Origin: Dehalobacter sp.
Lineage (GTDB): Bacteria; Bacillota; Desulfitobacteriia; Desulfitobacteriales; Syntrophobotulaceae
Direction of reading: 5' to 3'
DNA: 64,000 nucleotides
Assembly (NCBI GenBank): GCA_023667845.1
Contig: JAMPIU010000143.1
Location: 64,574-128,573, forward strand
Positions 50,440 through 60,660 of the stretch are shown piece by piece. The position numbers were made by a program, and so were the translations under genes. The first letter of the stretch is position 1, and each line of letters opens with the position of its first letter. The notes under the pieces are model-generated. The model had not been told where the DNA came from. It was given only the letters and a program-made list of their open reading frames with translations, and searched no databases.

Positions 50440-52824
50440 ATGCAAGAAAGAGAGATACCGATCCTTCCGCTTAGAGGAATCCTTGTCTTTCCCTATATGG
50501 TGATTCACCTTGATGTTGGCAGGGAAAGATCCATGGCAGCCATTGAGGAAGCAATGCTCTTGGATCGCCAGATTCTTCTACTATCGCAAAAGGAAATGGA
50601 AATAGACAGTCCGACGATTGATGATCTGTATACAGTTGGCACAATTGTCGATATTAAACAGCTTTTGAGACTTCCCGGCGGGACAATGCGCGTTCTCGTC
50701 GAGGGGATCTGCCGTGCCGAGGTCAAAGAATTTTTGGCGGAAGATCCTTTCTTTAAAGCGCAGGTAGAAAGATTCTCCGGTAATGAGCGTATGACCCCCG
50801 AATTGGAGAATATGACCAGAAGTCTGACCCACCAGTTTGAGGAATATGCGCGTCTCAGCAAAAAAGTATCCCCCGAAGCGATTGGATCGGTGCTTGCTGT
50901 AAAAGAGCCCGGTCGGATGGCTGATTTGGTGGCTTCCCACCTGAATTTAAAGATAGAGGATAAACAGGTGGTTCTTGGCGCGATTGATGTAAGCGAACGT
51001 CTGGAAAAGCTCACCGAACTGATCATGCGTGAAATCGAGATTCTCGAGCTGGAAAGACGCATTGGGCTCAGGGTCCGAAAACAGATGGAAAAGGCCCAGA
51101 AAGAATATTACCTGCGGGAGCAGATTAAAGCGATCCAGAAAGAACTGGGCGACAAGGATGAAAAACAGGCTGAAATTGAAGAATATAAAGAGAAGATCGA
51201 AAAGGCGAGTCTGACGGATGAGGCCAGGGAAAAGGCCTTGAAAGAACTGGACCGCCTCGAAAAAATGGCTGCAGCTTCCGCTGAAGGAACCGTTGTCCGG
51301 ACGTATATTGACTGGATCATCGCACTCCCCTGGAATAAGGCGAGCAGGGACAAAGGGGATATGCATAAGGCTGAAAAAATATTGGAAGAAGACCACTATG
51401 GTCTGGAGAAAGTCAAGGAGCGGATCCTGGAGTATCTTTCTATCCGTAAACTCACGCCAAATATGCGCAGCCCGATACTTTGCTTTATCGGACCGCCCGG
51501 AGTAGGTAAAACCTCACTCGCGAAATCCATTGCGAGGTCTCTGGACCGCAAGTTCGTCAGAATGTCCTTGGGCGGCGTTCGCGATGAGGCGGAGATCAGA
51601 GGTCACCGCCGGACGTATATCGGCGCATTACCTGGCAGGGTGATCCAGGGGATACGCAAGGCGGAAACGAAAAATCCGGTCTTCCTATTTGATGAAATTG
51701 ATAAAATGTCTTCAGACTTTCGCGGGGATCCTGCTTCTGCCATGCTTGAAGTGCTTGATCCGGAGCAGAACCATTCCTATGCGGATCACTATCTGGAGGT
51801 TCCATTTGATCTTTCCAAAGTGCTGTTTATCATGACAGCCAACTATATCGAAAATATTCCGCGTCCGCTTCTGGACAGGATGGAAGTCATTCATTTAAGC
51901 GGCTATACCGAAGATGAAAAAGTCAATATTGCGGTTCGGCACCTCGTACCGAAACAGATGAAAGTGCATGGGTTGAAAGAGATTGTTGTCCGGCTGGATA
52001 GCGCCTGCGTCCTGAAGATTGTCCGGGGTTATACCAGGGAATCCGGAGTCAGGAATTTGGAACGCGAAATTGCTAATGTGTTGCGTAAAGTAGCGGTCCG
52101 TGTCGTGAAAAAGGAATGGGAGCCGAGGACGCTGACACCGGAAGATATTGAAACCCTGCTCGGAGCTCCCCGCTATTTTTACCGAACAGTGGGCTTCGAA
52201 CCGGAGATCGGCGCTGCCGTCGGCCTGGCTTATACTGAAGTCGGAGGAGATGTACTGACCATTGAAGCTACGCCTCTGGCAGGCAAAGGAAGACTGACGC
52301 TGACTGGAAAACTCGGCGATGTGATGAAAGAATCGGCACAGGCAGGATTGACATTTGTCCGTTCCCAGGCTGAGAGCTTGGGGATTAGCAAGGATTTTTA
52401 CGATCAGCTTGATTTGCACATTCATGTGCCGGAGGGAGCTGTACCGAAGGACGGACCGTCCGCCGGCATCACGATGGCGACGGCAATGGCTTCGGCGCTT
52501 TCTTCCAGAGCTGTCCGTCAGGATGTTGCGATGACTGGAGAGATCACCCTACGCGGCAATGTGCTGCCGATTGGCGGACTGAAGGAAAAGGTGCTGGCCG
52601 CACACAGGGCGGGTATCAAAACGATTATTCTTCCCGAAAAGAACCTGAAGGACCTGGAAGAAATTCCGGAAGAAATCAGGAAAGAACTGGAATTCCGTTT
52701 TGTCAAACGAATGGAGGAAGTTCTGGATATAGCCCTTCTTCCGGTTTCTAAATCACAAGAATTCCTGCCGCAGCTGCCGGTCTATAACACGGATTTTACG
52801 CAGCCTGAAAGCAGGCCGCTGTAA
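50440..52824 (+). CDS. lon: ATP-dependent protease La (LonA)
   Basis: A 794-residue cytoplasmic Lon. The N-terminal substrate-recognition (LAN) domain starts [19 protein letters not shown], and a coiled coil lies at about 190-285. The AAA+ module has GPPGVGKT and [10 protein letters not shown]. The protease domain has Ser in [15 protein letters not shown] and Lys in [14 protein letters not shown]. It degrades misfolded and regulatory proteins. AGGGGAG precedes ATG. It ends in a long terminator. Position after lonB and before engB is the common Firmicute order. Confidence 0.97.
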   Translation: MQEREIPILPLRGILVFPYMVIHLDVGRERSMAAIEEAMLLDRQILLLSQKEMEIDSPTIDDLYTVGTIVDIKQLLRLPGGTMRVLVEGICRAEVKEFLAEDPFFKAQVERFSGNERMTPELENMTRSLTHQFEEYARLSKKVSPEAIGSVLAVKEPGRMADLVASHLNLKIEDKQVVLGAIDVSERLEKLTELIMREIEILELERRIGLRVRKQMEKAQKEYYLREQIKAIQKELGDKDEKQAEIEEYKEKIEKASLTDEAREKALKELDRLEKMAAASAEGTVVRTYIDWIIALPWNKASRDKGDMHKAEKILEEDHYGLEKVKERILEYLSIRKLTPNMRSPILCFIGPPGVGKTSLAKSIARSLDRKFVRMSLGGVRDEAEIRGHRRTYIGALPGRVIQGIRKAETKNPVFLFDEIDKMSSDFRGDPASAMLEVLDPEQNHSYADHYLEVPFDLSKVLFIMTANYIENIPRPLLDRMEVIHLSGYTEDEKVNIAVRHLVPKQMKVHGLKEIVVRLDSACVLKIVRGYTRESGVRNLEREIANVLRKVAVRVVKKEWEPRTLTPEDIETLLGAPRYFYRTVGFEPEIGAAVGLAYTEVGGDVLTIEATPLAGKGRLTLTGKLGDVMKESAQAGLTFVRSQAESLGISKDFYDQLDLHIHVPEGAVPKDGPSAGITMATAMASALSSRAVRQDVAMTGEITLRGNVLPIGGLKEKVLAAHRAGIKTIILPEKNLKDLEEIPEEIRKELEFRFVKRMEEVLDIALLPVSKSQEFLPQLPVYNTDFTQPESRPL

Positions 52825-52882
52825 GCAGCTCAAATAATCTGCTGCTAAACAGGTTTCAGTCTTATATACCGGCAGACGGGAG

Positions 52883-52950
52883 ACAGAGGGGCGTTTTAGT
52901 ATCTTGTTTCAGAGGAAACAAAGAAAACGTCCCTCTGTGTTTTCCTTTGT
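52883..52950 (+). terminator. lon terminator
   Basis: ACAGAGGGGCGTTTT pairs with AAAACGTCCCTCTGT, with an inner TTGTTTC-AGAG-GAAACAA hairpin; GTTTTCC follows. Confidence 0.75.
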
Positions 52951-53103
52951 TTTCTAACTCCTTAGTCGGTCTCCCGATGTATTTGTCTCCCTTGGATTAA
53001 TCCCGATTTTGGAGTACAATATTAGCTGTTGATGTTTTAGGACATCGTTGGGACATAACATAGTTGGGATATTGTACTCACGATGTTCCGTTGAGGTGAT
53101 AGT

Positions 53104-53715
53104 GTGATTTTTCGTAAAGCTGAATTTATGATTTCGGCAGTGAAGCCGCAGCAGTATCCTGAGGGAACAAAGCCGGAGCTGGCTGTCTCAGGCCGTTCCA
53201 ATGTAGGAAAGTCTTCTTTGATCAATAAACTTGTCAATCGAAAGGCACTGGCCAAGGTCGGCAAAACGCCCGGCAAAACGCAGACGATCAATTTTTTTAA
53301 TATTAATGATGAATGGTATCTTGTTGATTTACCGGGTTATGGCTATGCAAAAGTGCCTCAGGAGACCCGAATGCAGTGGGGGAAGATGATGCAGACGTAC
53401 TTTCGTCTGCGTGAAAATTTGAAAGGCGTCATTCAACTGGTTGATATCCGCCATCAGCCGACCGAGGAAGACAGGCTGATGATGGAAATGCTTAAGGTCA
53501 ACAACATACCTGTTCTGGTGGTAGCGACAAAAGCAGATAAGATTGCGAGGGGACAACGACCCAAATATCTCAAAATCATTGCGGAATCTTTCAAAATGTC
53601 GGACTGGAAGACGATTATTCCTTTTTCTTCAGAGGACGGTACCGGCCTTCAGGAATTGAATCAGGCCATGGATGATATTATTTTTCCCGATACGGAAGAC
53701 AAGCCCGGAGAGTGA
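53104..53715 (+). CDS. engB: Ribosome biogenesis GTPase EngB (YsxC/YihA)
   Basis: A 203-residue TRAFAC GTPase needed for assembly of the large ribosomal subunit. G1 is SGRSNVGKSSLINKLVN, G2 region KTPGKTQTINFF, G3 DLPGYGYAKV, G4 ATKADK and G5 FSSEDGTG. GTG 53104 follows GAGGTGAT. It is downstream of lon with its own leader. Confidence 0.96.
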   Translation: MIFRKAEFMISAVKPQQYPEGTKPELAVSGRSNVGKSSLINKLVNRKALAKVGKTPGKTQTINFFNINDEWYLVDLPGYGYAKVPQETRMQWGKMMQTYFRLRENLKGVIQLVDIRHQPTEEDRLMMEMLKVNNIPVLVVATKADKIARGQRPKYLKIIAESFKMSDWKTIIPFSSEDGTGLQELNQAMDDIIFPDTEDKPGE

Positions 53716-53874
53716 TCCGGAAGAATAATTGATGAAGAAGAGCAATAGATTTTGAAGAGTAATGCAAAATAAAACATAGAATAATTTAAGAATTATATGG
53801 AAAATAATAACATTAATAGCTTTGAAGTAATAGTTTAAGAAAAATAGTTTATTGAGCTAAACGGGAGAGAAAAA

Positions 53875-54864
53875 ATGATCGATATAATTTTTTTGGTTGT
53901 CAGTCTGGGTATTATTCTTCTCGGTGCAGAAGTGTTTACAAACGGAATAGAGTGGCTTGGCAGGAAGCTCAATCTGGGTGAAGGGGCTGTTGGTAGTATC
54001 TTTGCCGCGGTAGGAACCGCTTTGCCTGAAACATTGATTCCAATTCTCGCGATTCTAACCTCCAGTGGTGCAAGCGGGCACGACATTGGAATAGGGGCAA
54101 TTTTAGGAGCGCCGTTTATGCTTGGAACACTTGCTTTTTTCGTCACAGGGATTGCTGTGCTGATTTTCCGAAGAACAAACAGACCGATGTATATTCATCC
54201 GGAAGTCATTGAGCGGGATCTAAAGTTCTTTCTGATTGTCTATTTACTCGCAATCGTTGCTTCTTTTTTACCGACACACTCTTTGAAAATGCTGATCGTG
54301 ATTGTTCTTGTGGGGGCTTATTGTGCCTATGTTTACCGGACAATTAAATCAAGCCATGGTGAAGCGAATTTAGAAGAGGAACTTCCCGTGTGCTACTTTT
54401 CCCGCAGGGGGGAGCCTAGACTGATTGTCATATTTGTTCAGATCATAGCTGCGCTTGCAATTATCATTGCGGGCGCGGAACTGTTCATTAATTCTGTTCA
54501 GGCTGTATCGACGGCTGCCGGAGTCCCTGTGTTCATCCTGGCAATAATTATTACGCCGATTGCAACTGAACTGCCGGAGAAATTCAACAGTGTTCTCTGG
54601 GTGCGTCGTGGTAAAGACACATTGGCCATGGGAAATATCACCGGAGCAATGGTCTTCCAGAGCTCGGTCATTCCGGCAATTGGCATTTCGCTGACCTCCT
54701 GGGTTCTGGAACCGCTGGCGCTGGTCAGTGCGCTGCTTGCCCTAGCCTCCGCATCCCTTCAGTATTTCATCATCGTCAAAACAAAAACCCTCTATCCTGC
54801 AATCCTGATGATTGGCGGGGTATTCTATGCGGTCTTCTTATTCCTTTCCCTAAAAGCGATTTAA
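53875..54864 (+). CDS. CaCA family sodium/calcium antiporter (YrbG-like)
   Basis: A 329-residue membrane exchanger with about ten helices in two inverted halves. The alpha-repeat motifs appear as GAVGSIFAAVGTALPETLIPI in the first half and PVFILAIIITPIATELPEKFNS in the second, carrying the cation-binding Glu residues. A cytoplasmic loop (IKSSHGEANLEEELPV) separates the halves. It probably exports Ca2+ against Na+ or H+. GGGAGAG precedes ATG. It is a single-gene unit after engB. Confidence 0.88.
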   Translation: MIDIIFLVVSLGIILLGAEVFTNGIEWLGRKLNLGEGAVGSIFAAVGTALPETLIPILAILTSSGASGHDIGIGAILGAPFMLGTLAFFVTGIAVLIFRRTNRPMYIHPEVIERDLKFFLIVYLLAIVASFLPTHSLKMLIVIVLVGAYCAYVYRTIKSSHGEANLEEELPVCYFSRRGEPRLIVIFVQIIAALAIIIAGAELFINSVQAVSTAAGVPVFILAIIITPIATELPEKFNSVLWVRRGKDTLAMGNITGAMVFQSSVIPAIGISLTSWVLEPLALVSALLALASASLQYFIIVKTKTLYPAILMIGGVFYAVFLFLSLKAI

Positions 54865-54981
54865 TTCCGAGCGGAAGATATCACAGAAAAAAATAGACAA
54901 ATGTTCCCAAAACTATGAATAAAGGTTATCCCGGTTTTAATATATTATAATAGGATAATATATGAAACCGGGTGATTTTTT

Positions 54982-55578
54982 ATGGGAACAAGCATTCTAA
55001 AAGGCATTACCATAGGTCTGCTCGTCACGGTTCTGACCCTCCTGGCTGTACTGGTCACAACGCTGGCTGGAATTGATGAAAAGATCATCGCCTATCTTGT
55101 GGATTTTGGTCTTTTGCTGAGTTGCCTGGTAGCCGGTTTTCGAGCCAGTAGAGACTCCGGCCGGCTGCTTCCTGCAGGACTGGCTGCCGGGGGATATGCT
55201 GTGGTTGGCATACTGCTTTTGGCTCTTTATTTTCCGATTGAAAGCCTTGGCGCCGTCAAAATCATTTCCGAGGGAATAGGTCTTGGATTGCTGGCAGGGG
55301 TGCTCGGTACAGGTTTTCTTGGTTCCGAGCCTGTCTCTTATGAACGGCTAAACAGTATATCGCATCCAAACAGTCTGCGGCCATCTAAATGGCCGTTAGA
55401 GGAAGACCGGAAATCCACAACTGAGATTCGGAGAAATTCCAGTTGGTACGGTGAAGACCCGAATGCGGAAAGGGCCCGGATCTACGAACTGTGCAGCAAA
55501 GAACCGGAACTCACGGAGGAAGAAGAAGCTTTCAACTGGTGGGAAGTCGAAACCAAGAGGCAGCTTCGGCGACGGTAA
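54982..55578 (+). CDS. TIGR04086-like membrane protein with cytoplasmic tail
   Basis: A 198-residue protein with four membrane helices (about 7-30, 36-52, 62-82, 90-112), matching the small TIGR04086/YrzE layout of Clostridia and Bacilli. A hydrophilic C-terminal tail of about 80 residues follows, with SSWYGEDPNAERARIYELCS, an acidic run and a basic RQLRRR end. The tail is longer than in typical members of about 120 residues. Function is unknown. GTGATTTTTT precedes ATG 54982. Confidence 0.7.
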   Translation: MGTSILKGITIGLLVTVLTLLAVLVTTLAGIDEKIIAYLVDFGLLLSCLVAGFRASRDSGRLLPAGLAAGGYAVVGILLLALYFPIESLGAVKIISEGIGLGLLAGVLGTGFLGSEPVSYERLNSISHPNSLRPSKWPLEEDRKSTTEIRRNSSWYGEDPNAERARIYELCSKEPELTEEEEAFNWWEVETKRQLRRR

Positions 55579-55793
55579 CTATACAATCCAAAAGCGTTGA
55601 CTTCATTTAAGCTTCTTTTCCACTTGCATTGTTTCAGAGTGAACGAGCAAGAGGGAAGAGGTTTTTTTCTCATTGAAAAGAGTTTTAGTATAGGTAATCC
55701 ATATACAGGAAAAGCTAAGCCGAATGATGAGTGCCGCGGCGGACAGAGTAAGAAATGAAAGCAATTGGATAGCTGAAAACAGGGGTGCCGATG

Positions 55794-57323
55794 ATGACGA
55801 AAAGAGAAAAAACTATCCTATTTTTCTTATTGACTTTTATTCTTCTGCTCAGGCTCTATCACATGAATGTCGGTCCTGTTGAAATTGAGGAGAGCTGGCG
55901 GCAGGCTGACACAGCATCAATCGCCAGGAATTTTGCGGGTTATGACTTTCATCCGTTTCATCCCAATTTGAACTACGACGGGACGTTTCCAAATATTCCG
56001 GCATTGGAAATTCAAGTTACGACTTATCTGATTGCGATCCTGTACAAAGTATTCGGCTATCATTATTTTCTGGCAAGGGCTGTTCCGATTGCTTTTTTTT
56101 TGATCTCAGCCCTATATCTGTATCTGCTGGCACGCCTGTATCTGGGGTGGAACGGAGCAGCTTACAGTCTTCTGATTTATGGAATCCTTCCGATTAATCT
56201 GTATTATTCCCGGGCGATTATGCCGGAGTCCGCAGCCCTGATGTTCTGGATCGGAGGATTTTACTATTTTAACCGATGGATTATCAAGCAAAACAATAGC
56301 AGGGATTGTCAAAGAAACAATCACAGGAATCATGGGAATAACGGCAATCATAGGAATGATGATGTAAATGATCGCGATTATGGCGATCTGCGAAGCAAAT
56401 ACGGTTTGCTTATTTTGAGCTCGTTTTTTTTAGCTTTGGCAATCATGACCAAACCGCCTGTGATTTTTATTGGAATCCCCATGATGTATCTCTGTTTTAA
56501 GTATTATGGGCAGAAATGGCTGAAAATGCGTGTTTTTTGGATATACGGCTTCATTACGGCAGCGTTTCCAGCCTGCTATTACTATTTCAGTACTGCCGCT
56601 GCGGAGTATAAATTTACACTGGGCATTACCCGTAATATTATTTTTAAGCAGGCGGTTACCGCCTTTTACAGTCCGGAAGCACTTGACTTTTTCACGGTAA
56701 ATTTGCCGAGGGCCCTTGGCATAAGCGGGCTGCTTCTTTGCCTTGCAGGGATATTTTTTCTGCAGGAAAAGCAAAAAGTATTTCTGGTTTGGTTTATCGC
56801 TATGATTTTGGAGGCAATCTTGATTGTAAGCGAGATCCGGGCATTTTATTACCTGATATTTTTGATGGTGCCGTGCTGTTTGCTGGCCGGTAATCTTTTG
56901 GCCAGGGCGGCTTCGGGTCCAGTGGGAAAAATTGCAGGAGTGGTATTGGTGCTGCTCCTAATGAAGGAAAGTTATGATCTGGTCAAACCGATGTTCACCA
57001 TCAATACGGTGATGGCGCAACAAGTAAATGTAGTAAAGCAGCTGACGGATCAGGACGATCTCCTTGTGGTCGGTTCTCTGGATCCGTGTCTGCTGGACTT
57101 AACGGACAGAAGGGGCTGGCGGTACAATCTTAGGCTGTATGCTGCAACACCCAAAGATCCTATTCAGGAACTGGACGATTATATTGCAAGAGGAGCCAAA
57201 TATTTTGTGCCAATTCAGGGGAAAATATATGGGGATCAGGATGAGAGGCTGTTGAGCTATATCGAAGGAGAATATCCGAAGATCGAGGTCGTACAGGGTT
57301 ACCCGATTTATGTACTAAAGTGA
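55794..57323 (+). CDS. ArnT/PMT-type membrane glycosyltransferase (GT39/GT83 family)
   Basis: A 509-residue polytopic enzyme. The first luminal loop carries the family motif IEESWRQADTASIARNFAG (acidic residues needed for the lipid-sugar donor). About ten helices follow, with INLYYSRAIMPESAALMFW. A soluble C-terminal part is present. It would transfer a sugar from an undecaprenyl-phosphate carrier to a lipid, polymer or protein outside the membrane. Between helices, a short loop (about 164-195) is rich in Asn/His/Asp/Arg with near-repeats (NNHRNHGNNGNHRND), unlike relatives. ATG 55794 lies eight bases after AGGGG. The next two genes probably supply the donor. Confidence 0.85.
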   Translation: MTKREKTILFFLLTFILLLRLYHMNVGPVEIEESWRQADTASIARNFAGYDFHPFHPNLNYDGTFPNIPALEIQVTTYLIAILYKVFGYHYFLARAVPIAFFLISALYLYLLARLYLGWNGAAYSLLIYGILPINLYYSRAIMPESAALMFWIGGFYYFNRWIIKQNNSRDCQRNNHRNHGNNGNHRNDDVNDRDYGDLRSKYGLLILSSFFLALAIMTKPPVIFIGIPMMYLCFKYYGQKWLKMRVFWIYGFITAAFPACYYYFSTAAAEYKFTLGITRNIIFKQAVTAFYSPEALDFFTVNLPRALGISGLLLCLAGIFFLQEKQKVFLVWFIAMILEAILIVSEIRAFYYLIFLMVPCCLLAGNLLARAASGPVGKIAGVVLVLLLMKESYDLVKPMFTINTVMAQQVNVVKQLTDQDDLLVVGSLDPCLLDLTDRRGWRYNLRLYAATPKDPIQELDDYIARGAKYFVPIQGKIYGDQDERLLSYIEGEYPKIEVVQGYPIYVLK

Positions 57324-57390
57324 GCGGTGACAGCTTATCCGCAAACTTACGTTTATCTTTTGGAAATACTGCCTGGAGGAGGCGAGTGAT

Positions 57391-58122
57391 ATGAAGGTCC
57401 TGATTGGCTTGCCCGCCTATAATGAAGCAGCCGGGATTATTCATTTATTCAACAGCATTGCATCCTACCGAGAGGTCAGCCGGTATAATATTCAGGTCCT
57501 GCTGGTGGATGACGGCAGCAGCGACAATACTGCAAAAATTGTAAGCACTTACGCCCAGGATCATGGTTATGTAACACTGGTCAGGCACCACGGAAACAAG
57601 GGCCTCGGAGAAGCCGTCAAAACAATTTTGCGTTATGCACTGGAAAACCTGAAGGATGACGATGTCCTGGTTACCATGGATGCCGACAATACCCACAGCC
57701 CTTTGCTGATTGAGAGCATGATTGAAACGCTGAATAGTCGGGATCTTGACTTGGTTGTGGCCTCCAGATTTACTTCGGGAGGATATGAAATTGGGCTGAA
57801 AGTCTTGCGAAAGTTATTCAGCCGGGGTGCCAGGTATTTCTTCAAATTGTTTTTCCGCATCAGAAACCTTAATGATTACTCATCTGGTTACAGGGCATAC
57901 CGGGTGAGAATAATCAGAAAGGCACAGGAACGCTGGAAAGAACTGATTACAACCAACGGATTTGACTGCATGGCTGAGATCGCTGCTAAATTCAGCAGGA
58001 TGGGGGTTAAAGCCGGGGAGGTACCGCTTATTCTTCATTATCAACAGAAAGAAGGGGCCAGCAAAATGCAGGTGTCAAAGACAATTAGAGGTTACTTTGC
58101 GCTGCTGGCTAAGGTGAGATAA
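57391..58122 (+). CDS. Family 2 glycosyltransferase (polyprenyl-phosphate sugar synthase type)
   Basis: A 243-residue GT-A fold enzyme like DPM1/ArnC without membrane helices. KVLIGLPAYNEAAGIIHLF is the start of the fold, VLLVDDGSSDNTAKI binds nucleotide, HGNKGLGEAVKTIL follows, then DVLVTMDADNTHSP with the metal-binding Asp-x-Asp, and DLVVASRFTSGG. It likely makes undecaprenyl-phosphate-mannose or a related donor from NDP-sugar in the cytoplasm. GGAGGCGAG precedes ATG. It lies between the membrane transferase and a small flippase-like gene, five bases before the latter. Confidence 0.9.
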   Translation: MKVLIGLPAYNEAAGIIHLFNSIASYREVSRYNIQVLLVDDGSSDNTAKIVSTYAQDHGYVTLVRHHGNKGLGEAVKTILRYALENLKDDDVLVTMDADNTHSPLLIESMIETLNSRDLDLVVASRFTSGGYEIGLKVLRKLFSRGARYFFKLFFRIRNLNDYSSGYRAYRVRIIRKAQERWKELITTNGFDCMAEIAAKFSRMGVKAGEVPLILHYQQKEGASKMQVSKTIRGYFALLAKVR

Positions 58123-58126
58123 ACGA

Positions 58127-58474
58127 ATGATTTATTTGCTGGCCTTGATTTCCATTGCACTGGGATCGACCGGGCAGTTCGTTCTTAAGCTGGCGGCAGG
58201 GGAACTTCGGCCGGACAGCGGAATCTGGAATCTTGTTTATTCGATGATCAGCCTGAAGATGGTCTTTGCTGTAAGCTGTTTTGTTTTCAGCATGCTGATG
58301 TGGATATTTGTCCTGAGAAAGCTGGAGCTCAGTATTGCTTATCCGATGGTCAGTCTGGGCTATATCCTGGTGATGCTGCTTTCCTTTTTCTTTCTTCAGG
58401 AACAGGTTTCAGCCGCCAAGGTCGGCGGGACTTTATTGATTGTGGCAGGGGTCATCGTACTAAACATGAAGTAA
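58127..58474 (+). CDS. EamA/SMR-like small transporter (ArnE/F-like)
   Basis: A 115-residue protein with four membrane helices (about 2-20, 36-60, 66-88, 95-113) and the EamA half-unit pattern: STGQFVLKLAAGEL in helix 1 and LELSIAYPMVSLGYILVMLLSFFFLQEQV in helices 3-4. Small members of this type, such as ArnE/ArnF, flip lipid-linked sugars across the membrane, which fits its place after a polyprenyl-phosphate sugar synthase. A multidrug SMR function is less likely. Start ATG 58127 is almost contiguous with the upstream gene. Confidence 0.82.
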   Translation: MIYLLALISIALGSTGQFVLKLAAGELRPDSGIWNLVYSMISLKMVFAVSCFVFSMLMWIFVLRKLELSIAYPMVSLGYILVMLLSFFFLQEQVSAAKVGGTLLIVAGVIVLNMK

Positions 58475-58498
58475 TGTCCTGCTTTAAGAATTTCTGAT

Positions 58499-58543
58499 AA
58501 AAAGATTACCTGAGTCCGTTCAACGGACTCAGGTAATCTTTTT
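58499..58543. terminator. Bidirectional terminator between the sugar cassette and rnj
   Basis: AAAAGATTACCTGAGTCCGT is perfectly complementary to ACGGACTCAGGTAATCTTTT, with loop TCA, and it has T-runs on both strands. Confidence 0.92.
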
Positions 58544-58603
58544 ATTGTCTGATGTGTTAAATCTATTCGTTTTCTAAAATGTTTTTAATATTTTAAAGGA
58601 ATA

Positions 58604-60403
58604 TCATGTCGGGGACTGAATTTTAGGCTTCATTGTTCTTTTCGGACTCGCTTTTACGGCCATTTCCTTGTAGTTGGGCGGTTTGTTGGTTGCTTCTCTG
58701 GCAGCAGTGTCTTTCTTGTTTGCGTCCTTGATTGCTTCGCTGTTTACTTCCTGAATGATGACCAGAATCATTGGACGTCTGCCGGTTCTTTGATAGAGGT
58801 GTTTTCCGACGATATCTTTGACCTTGTTTTTGATTGGCGCCCATTGGTTGATACCCTTTTGCTGGCATTCCTGCATAGCCTCTCGGATCAGGCACCTGAC
58901 TTCGCTGATAATTTCTTCCGACTCCCGCACATAAATAAACCCGCGGGTCACGACATCAGGTCCTGCAACCAATGCACCGGTCGGACGGCTGACAGTCAGA
59001 ACAGCAATCAATATCCCATCCTGCGATAACTGTTTACGGTCACGCAGTACAATATTGCCGACATCACCAATCCCGAAACCATCGATCAGAACTCTGCCTG
59101 CTGGAATACTTTCGGCCATTTTAGCGCCCTCGTCTGTAAATTCCAGAACACTGCCGTTTTCGGCAATAAAGATATTTTCTTTAGGGATGCCGACCTGCTG
59201 CGCGAGTTCAGCGTGCTTGACAAGCATGCGGTACTCACCATGTACAGGAAGGAAGTATTTCGGTTTCACCATGCTGAACATTAGTTTAAGTTCTTCTTCG
59301 CTGGCATGCCCCGAAACGTGCATTCCTGAAATCGGCTCATAGATGACATGCGCACCGAGTTTGAGCAGTTGGTCGATATTGCGGGAAATGGCTTTCTCAT
59401 TACCGGGAATCGCGCTGGCCGAAATGATGACCGTGTCGTTCTCACTGATTGAGATCTGGCGGTGGTCGCCACTGGCTATTCTGCTTAAGGCTGACATCGG
59501 TTCCCCCTGGCTGCCTGTAGTCAGGATGCAGAGCTGGTTGCCGGGATAATCCATTGCCTTGTCTACCTCAATCAGGGTTCCCTCCGGCATATCAAGATAA
59601 CCCAGATCCATCGCAATATTAATGACATTGACCATGCTTCGTCCGATTGCAGCAACTTTGCGTTGGCATTTGACGGCAGCGGAAATCGCCTGCTGCAGCC
59701 TGTTGATATTTGAAGCAAAACTAGCAAAGATAATCCGTCCTTCGGCGTGGAAAAAGGCTTCATCAATATTTTGGCCGACAGACCGCTCGGACATGGTAAA
59801 GCCGGGACGGTCGACATTCGTGCTATCCGACATCAGGCACAGAACGCCGTGTTCCCCTAGTTCGGTAAATTTGTGTATATCCAGGACATCGCCGCTGACA
59901 GGCGTATGGTCGAGCTTAAAGTCTCCGGTATGGACAATGGTACCGATCGGTGTATGGATGGCCAGGCCGACAGAGCCCGGAATACTGTGGCTGATGTTGA
60001 TGAATTCAACCCGGAAAGCGCCGAGCCGGACCGTGTCATTCGGATGAATGACATTGAGTGTCGCTTTCGTAATATTTGCTTCCTTCAGTTTGGACTGAAT
60101 CAGGCCAATTGTAAGGCGTGTCCCATAAACAGGGACATTAAGATCCTTCAATAGATAAGGGAGAGCCCCAATATGATCTTCATGGCCATGGGTAATGAGT
60201 ATCCCTGCAACCATTGCCTGGTTTTCAACCAAATACGTATAGTCCGGAATCACGATGTCAATACCTAAGAGGTCTTCATTCGGAAATGTCAGACCTGCAT
60301 CAACCAGGATAATTTTATTATTATACCGGATGACGGTCATGTTCTTGCCAATTTCCCCGAGACCTCCGAGGGGAATAATTTGCAGTTTGTTCTCTTTTGT
60401 CAA
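58604..60403 (-). CDS. rnj: Ribonuclease J
   Basis: A 599-residue metallo-beta-lactamase/beta-CASP RNase with 5' exonuclease and endonuclease activity in mRNA decay and rRNA maturation. Metal motif THGHEDHIGAL (His72, His74, Asp76, His77) and beta-CASP blocks GIVHTGDFKLDHTP-like, SDSTNVDRPGF, ITTGSQGEPMSAL-like and HVSGHASEEELKLM are present, followed by the C-terminal domain. The last about 45 residues (DTAAREATNKPPN onwards, Lys/Pro-rich) extend past the core. TTG 60403 has GGAGGT eight bases upstream. Whether it is J1 or J2 cannot be told from a single copy. Confidence 0.95.
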   Translation of the reverse strand: MTKENKLQIIPLGGLGEIGKNMTVIRYNNKIILVDAGLTFPNEDLLGIDIVIPDYTYLVENQAMVAGILITHGHEDHIGALPYLLKDLNVPVYGTRLTIGLIQSKLKEANITKATLNVIHPNDTVRLGAFRVEFINISHSIPGSVGLAIHTPIGTIVHTGDFKLDHTPVSGDVLDIHKFTELGEHGVLCLMSDSTNVDRPGFTMSERSVGQNIDEAFFHAEGRIIFASFASNINRLQQAISAAVKCQRKVAAIGRSMVNVINIAMDLGYLDMPEGTLIEVDKAMDYPGNQLCILTTGSQGEPMSALSRIASGDHRQISISENDTVIISASAIPGNEKAISRNIDQLLKLGAHVIYEPISGMHVSGHASEEELKLMFSMVKPKYFLPVHGEYRMLVKHAELAQQVGIPKENIFIAENGSVLEFTDEGAKMAESIPAGRVLIDGFGIGDVGNIVLRDRKQLSQDGILIAVLTVSRPTGALVAGPDVVTRGFIYVRESEEIISEVRCLIREAMQECQQKGINQWAPIKNKVKDIVGKHLYQRTGRRPMILVIIQEVNSEAIKDANKKDTAAREATNKPPNYKEMAVKASPKRTMKPKIQSPT

Positions 60404-60631
60404 AAACTTTTACCTCCATATTTTGTGTTGTGTCAAACAAGCAGAAAACAAGCCAAAATACGGTTAAACCCAAACGCCCCGGTGTTTAAGCATATTTCAG
60501 TAATTTTTTATTAGCCGTTCTGAGGCACATTAATTATTATTATATCACGTATTTGTGTTTTTAAACAAACATTGCCTGGGAAACCTTTCAGCTAATACGA
60601 ATTTGAATGGGATCCTTTCGCTTAAAACCTT

Positions 60632-60660
60632 TTGACTTTTTTTTACTGCCTCAGTATAAT
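60632..60660 (+). promoter_or_regulatory. Strong sigma-A promoter upstream of valS
   Basis: TTGACT at 60632-60637 and TATAAT at 60655-60660 are spaced by 17. It would start an RNA near 60667, giving a leader of about 335 nt before valS. Confidence 0.75.
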
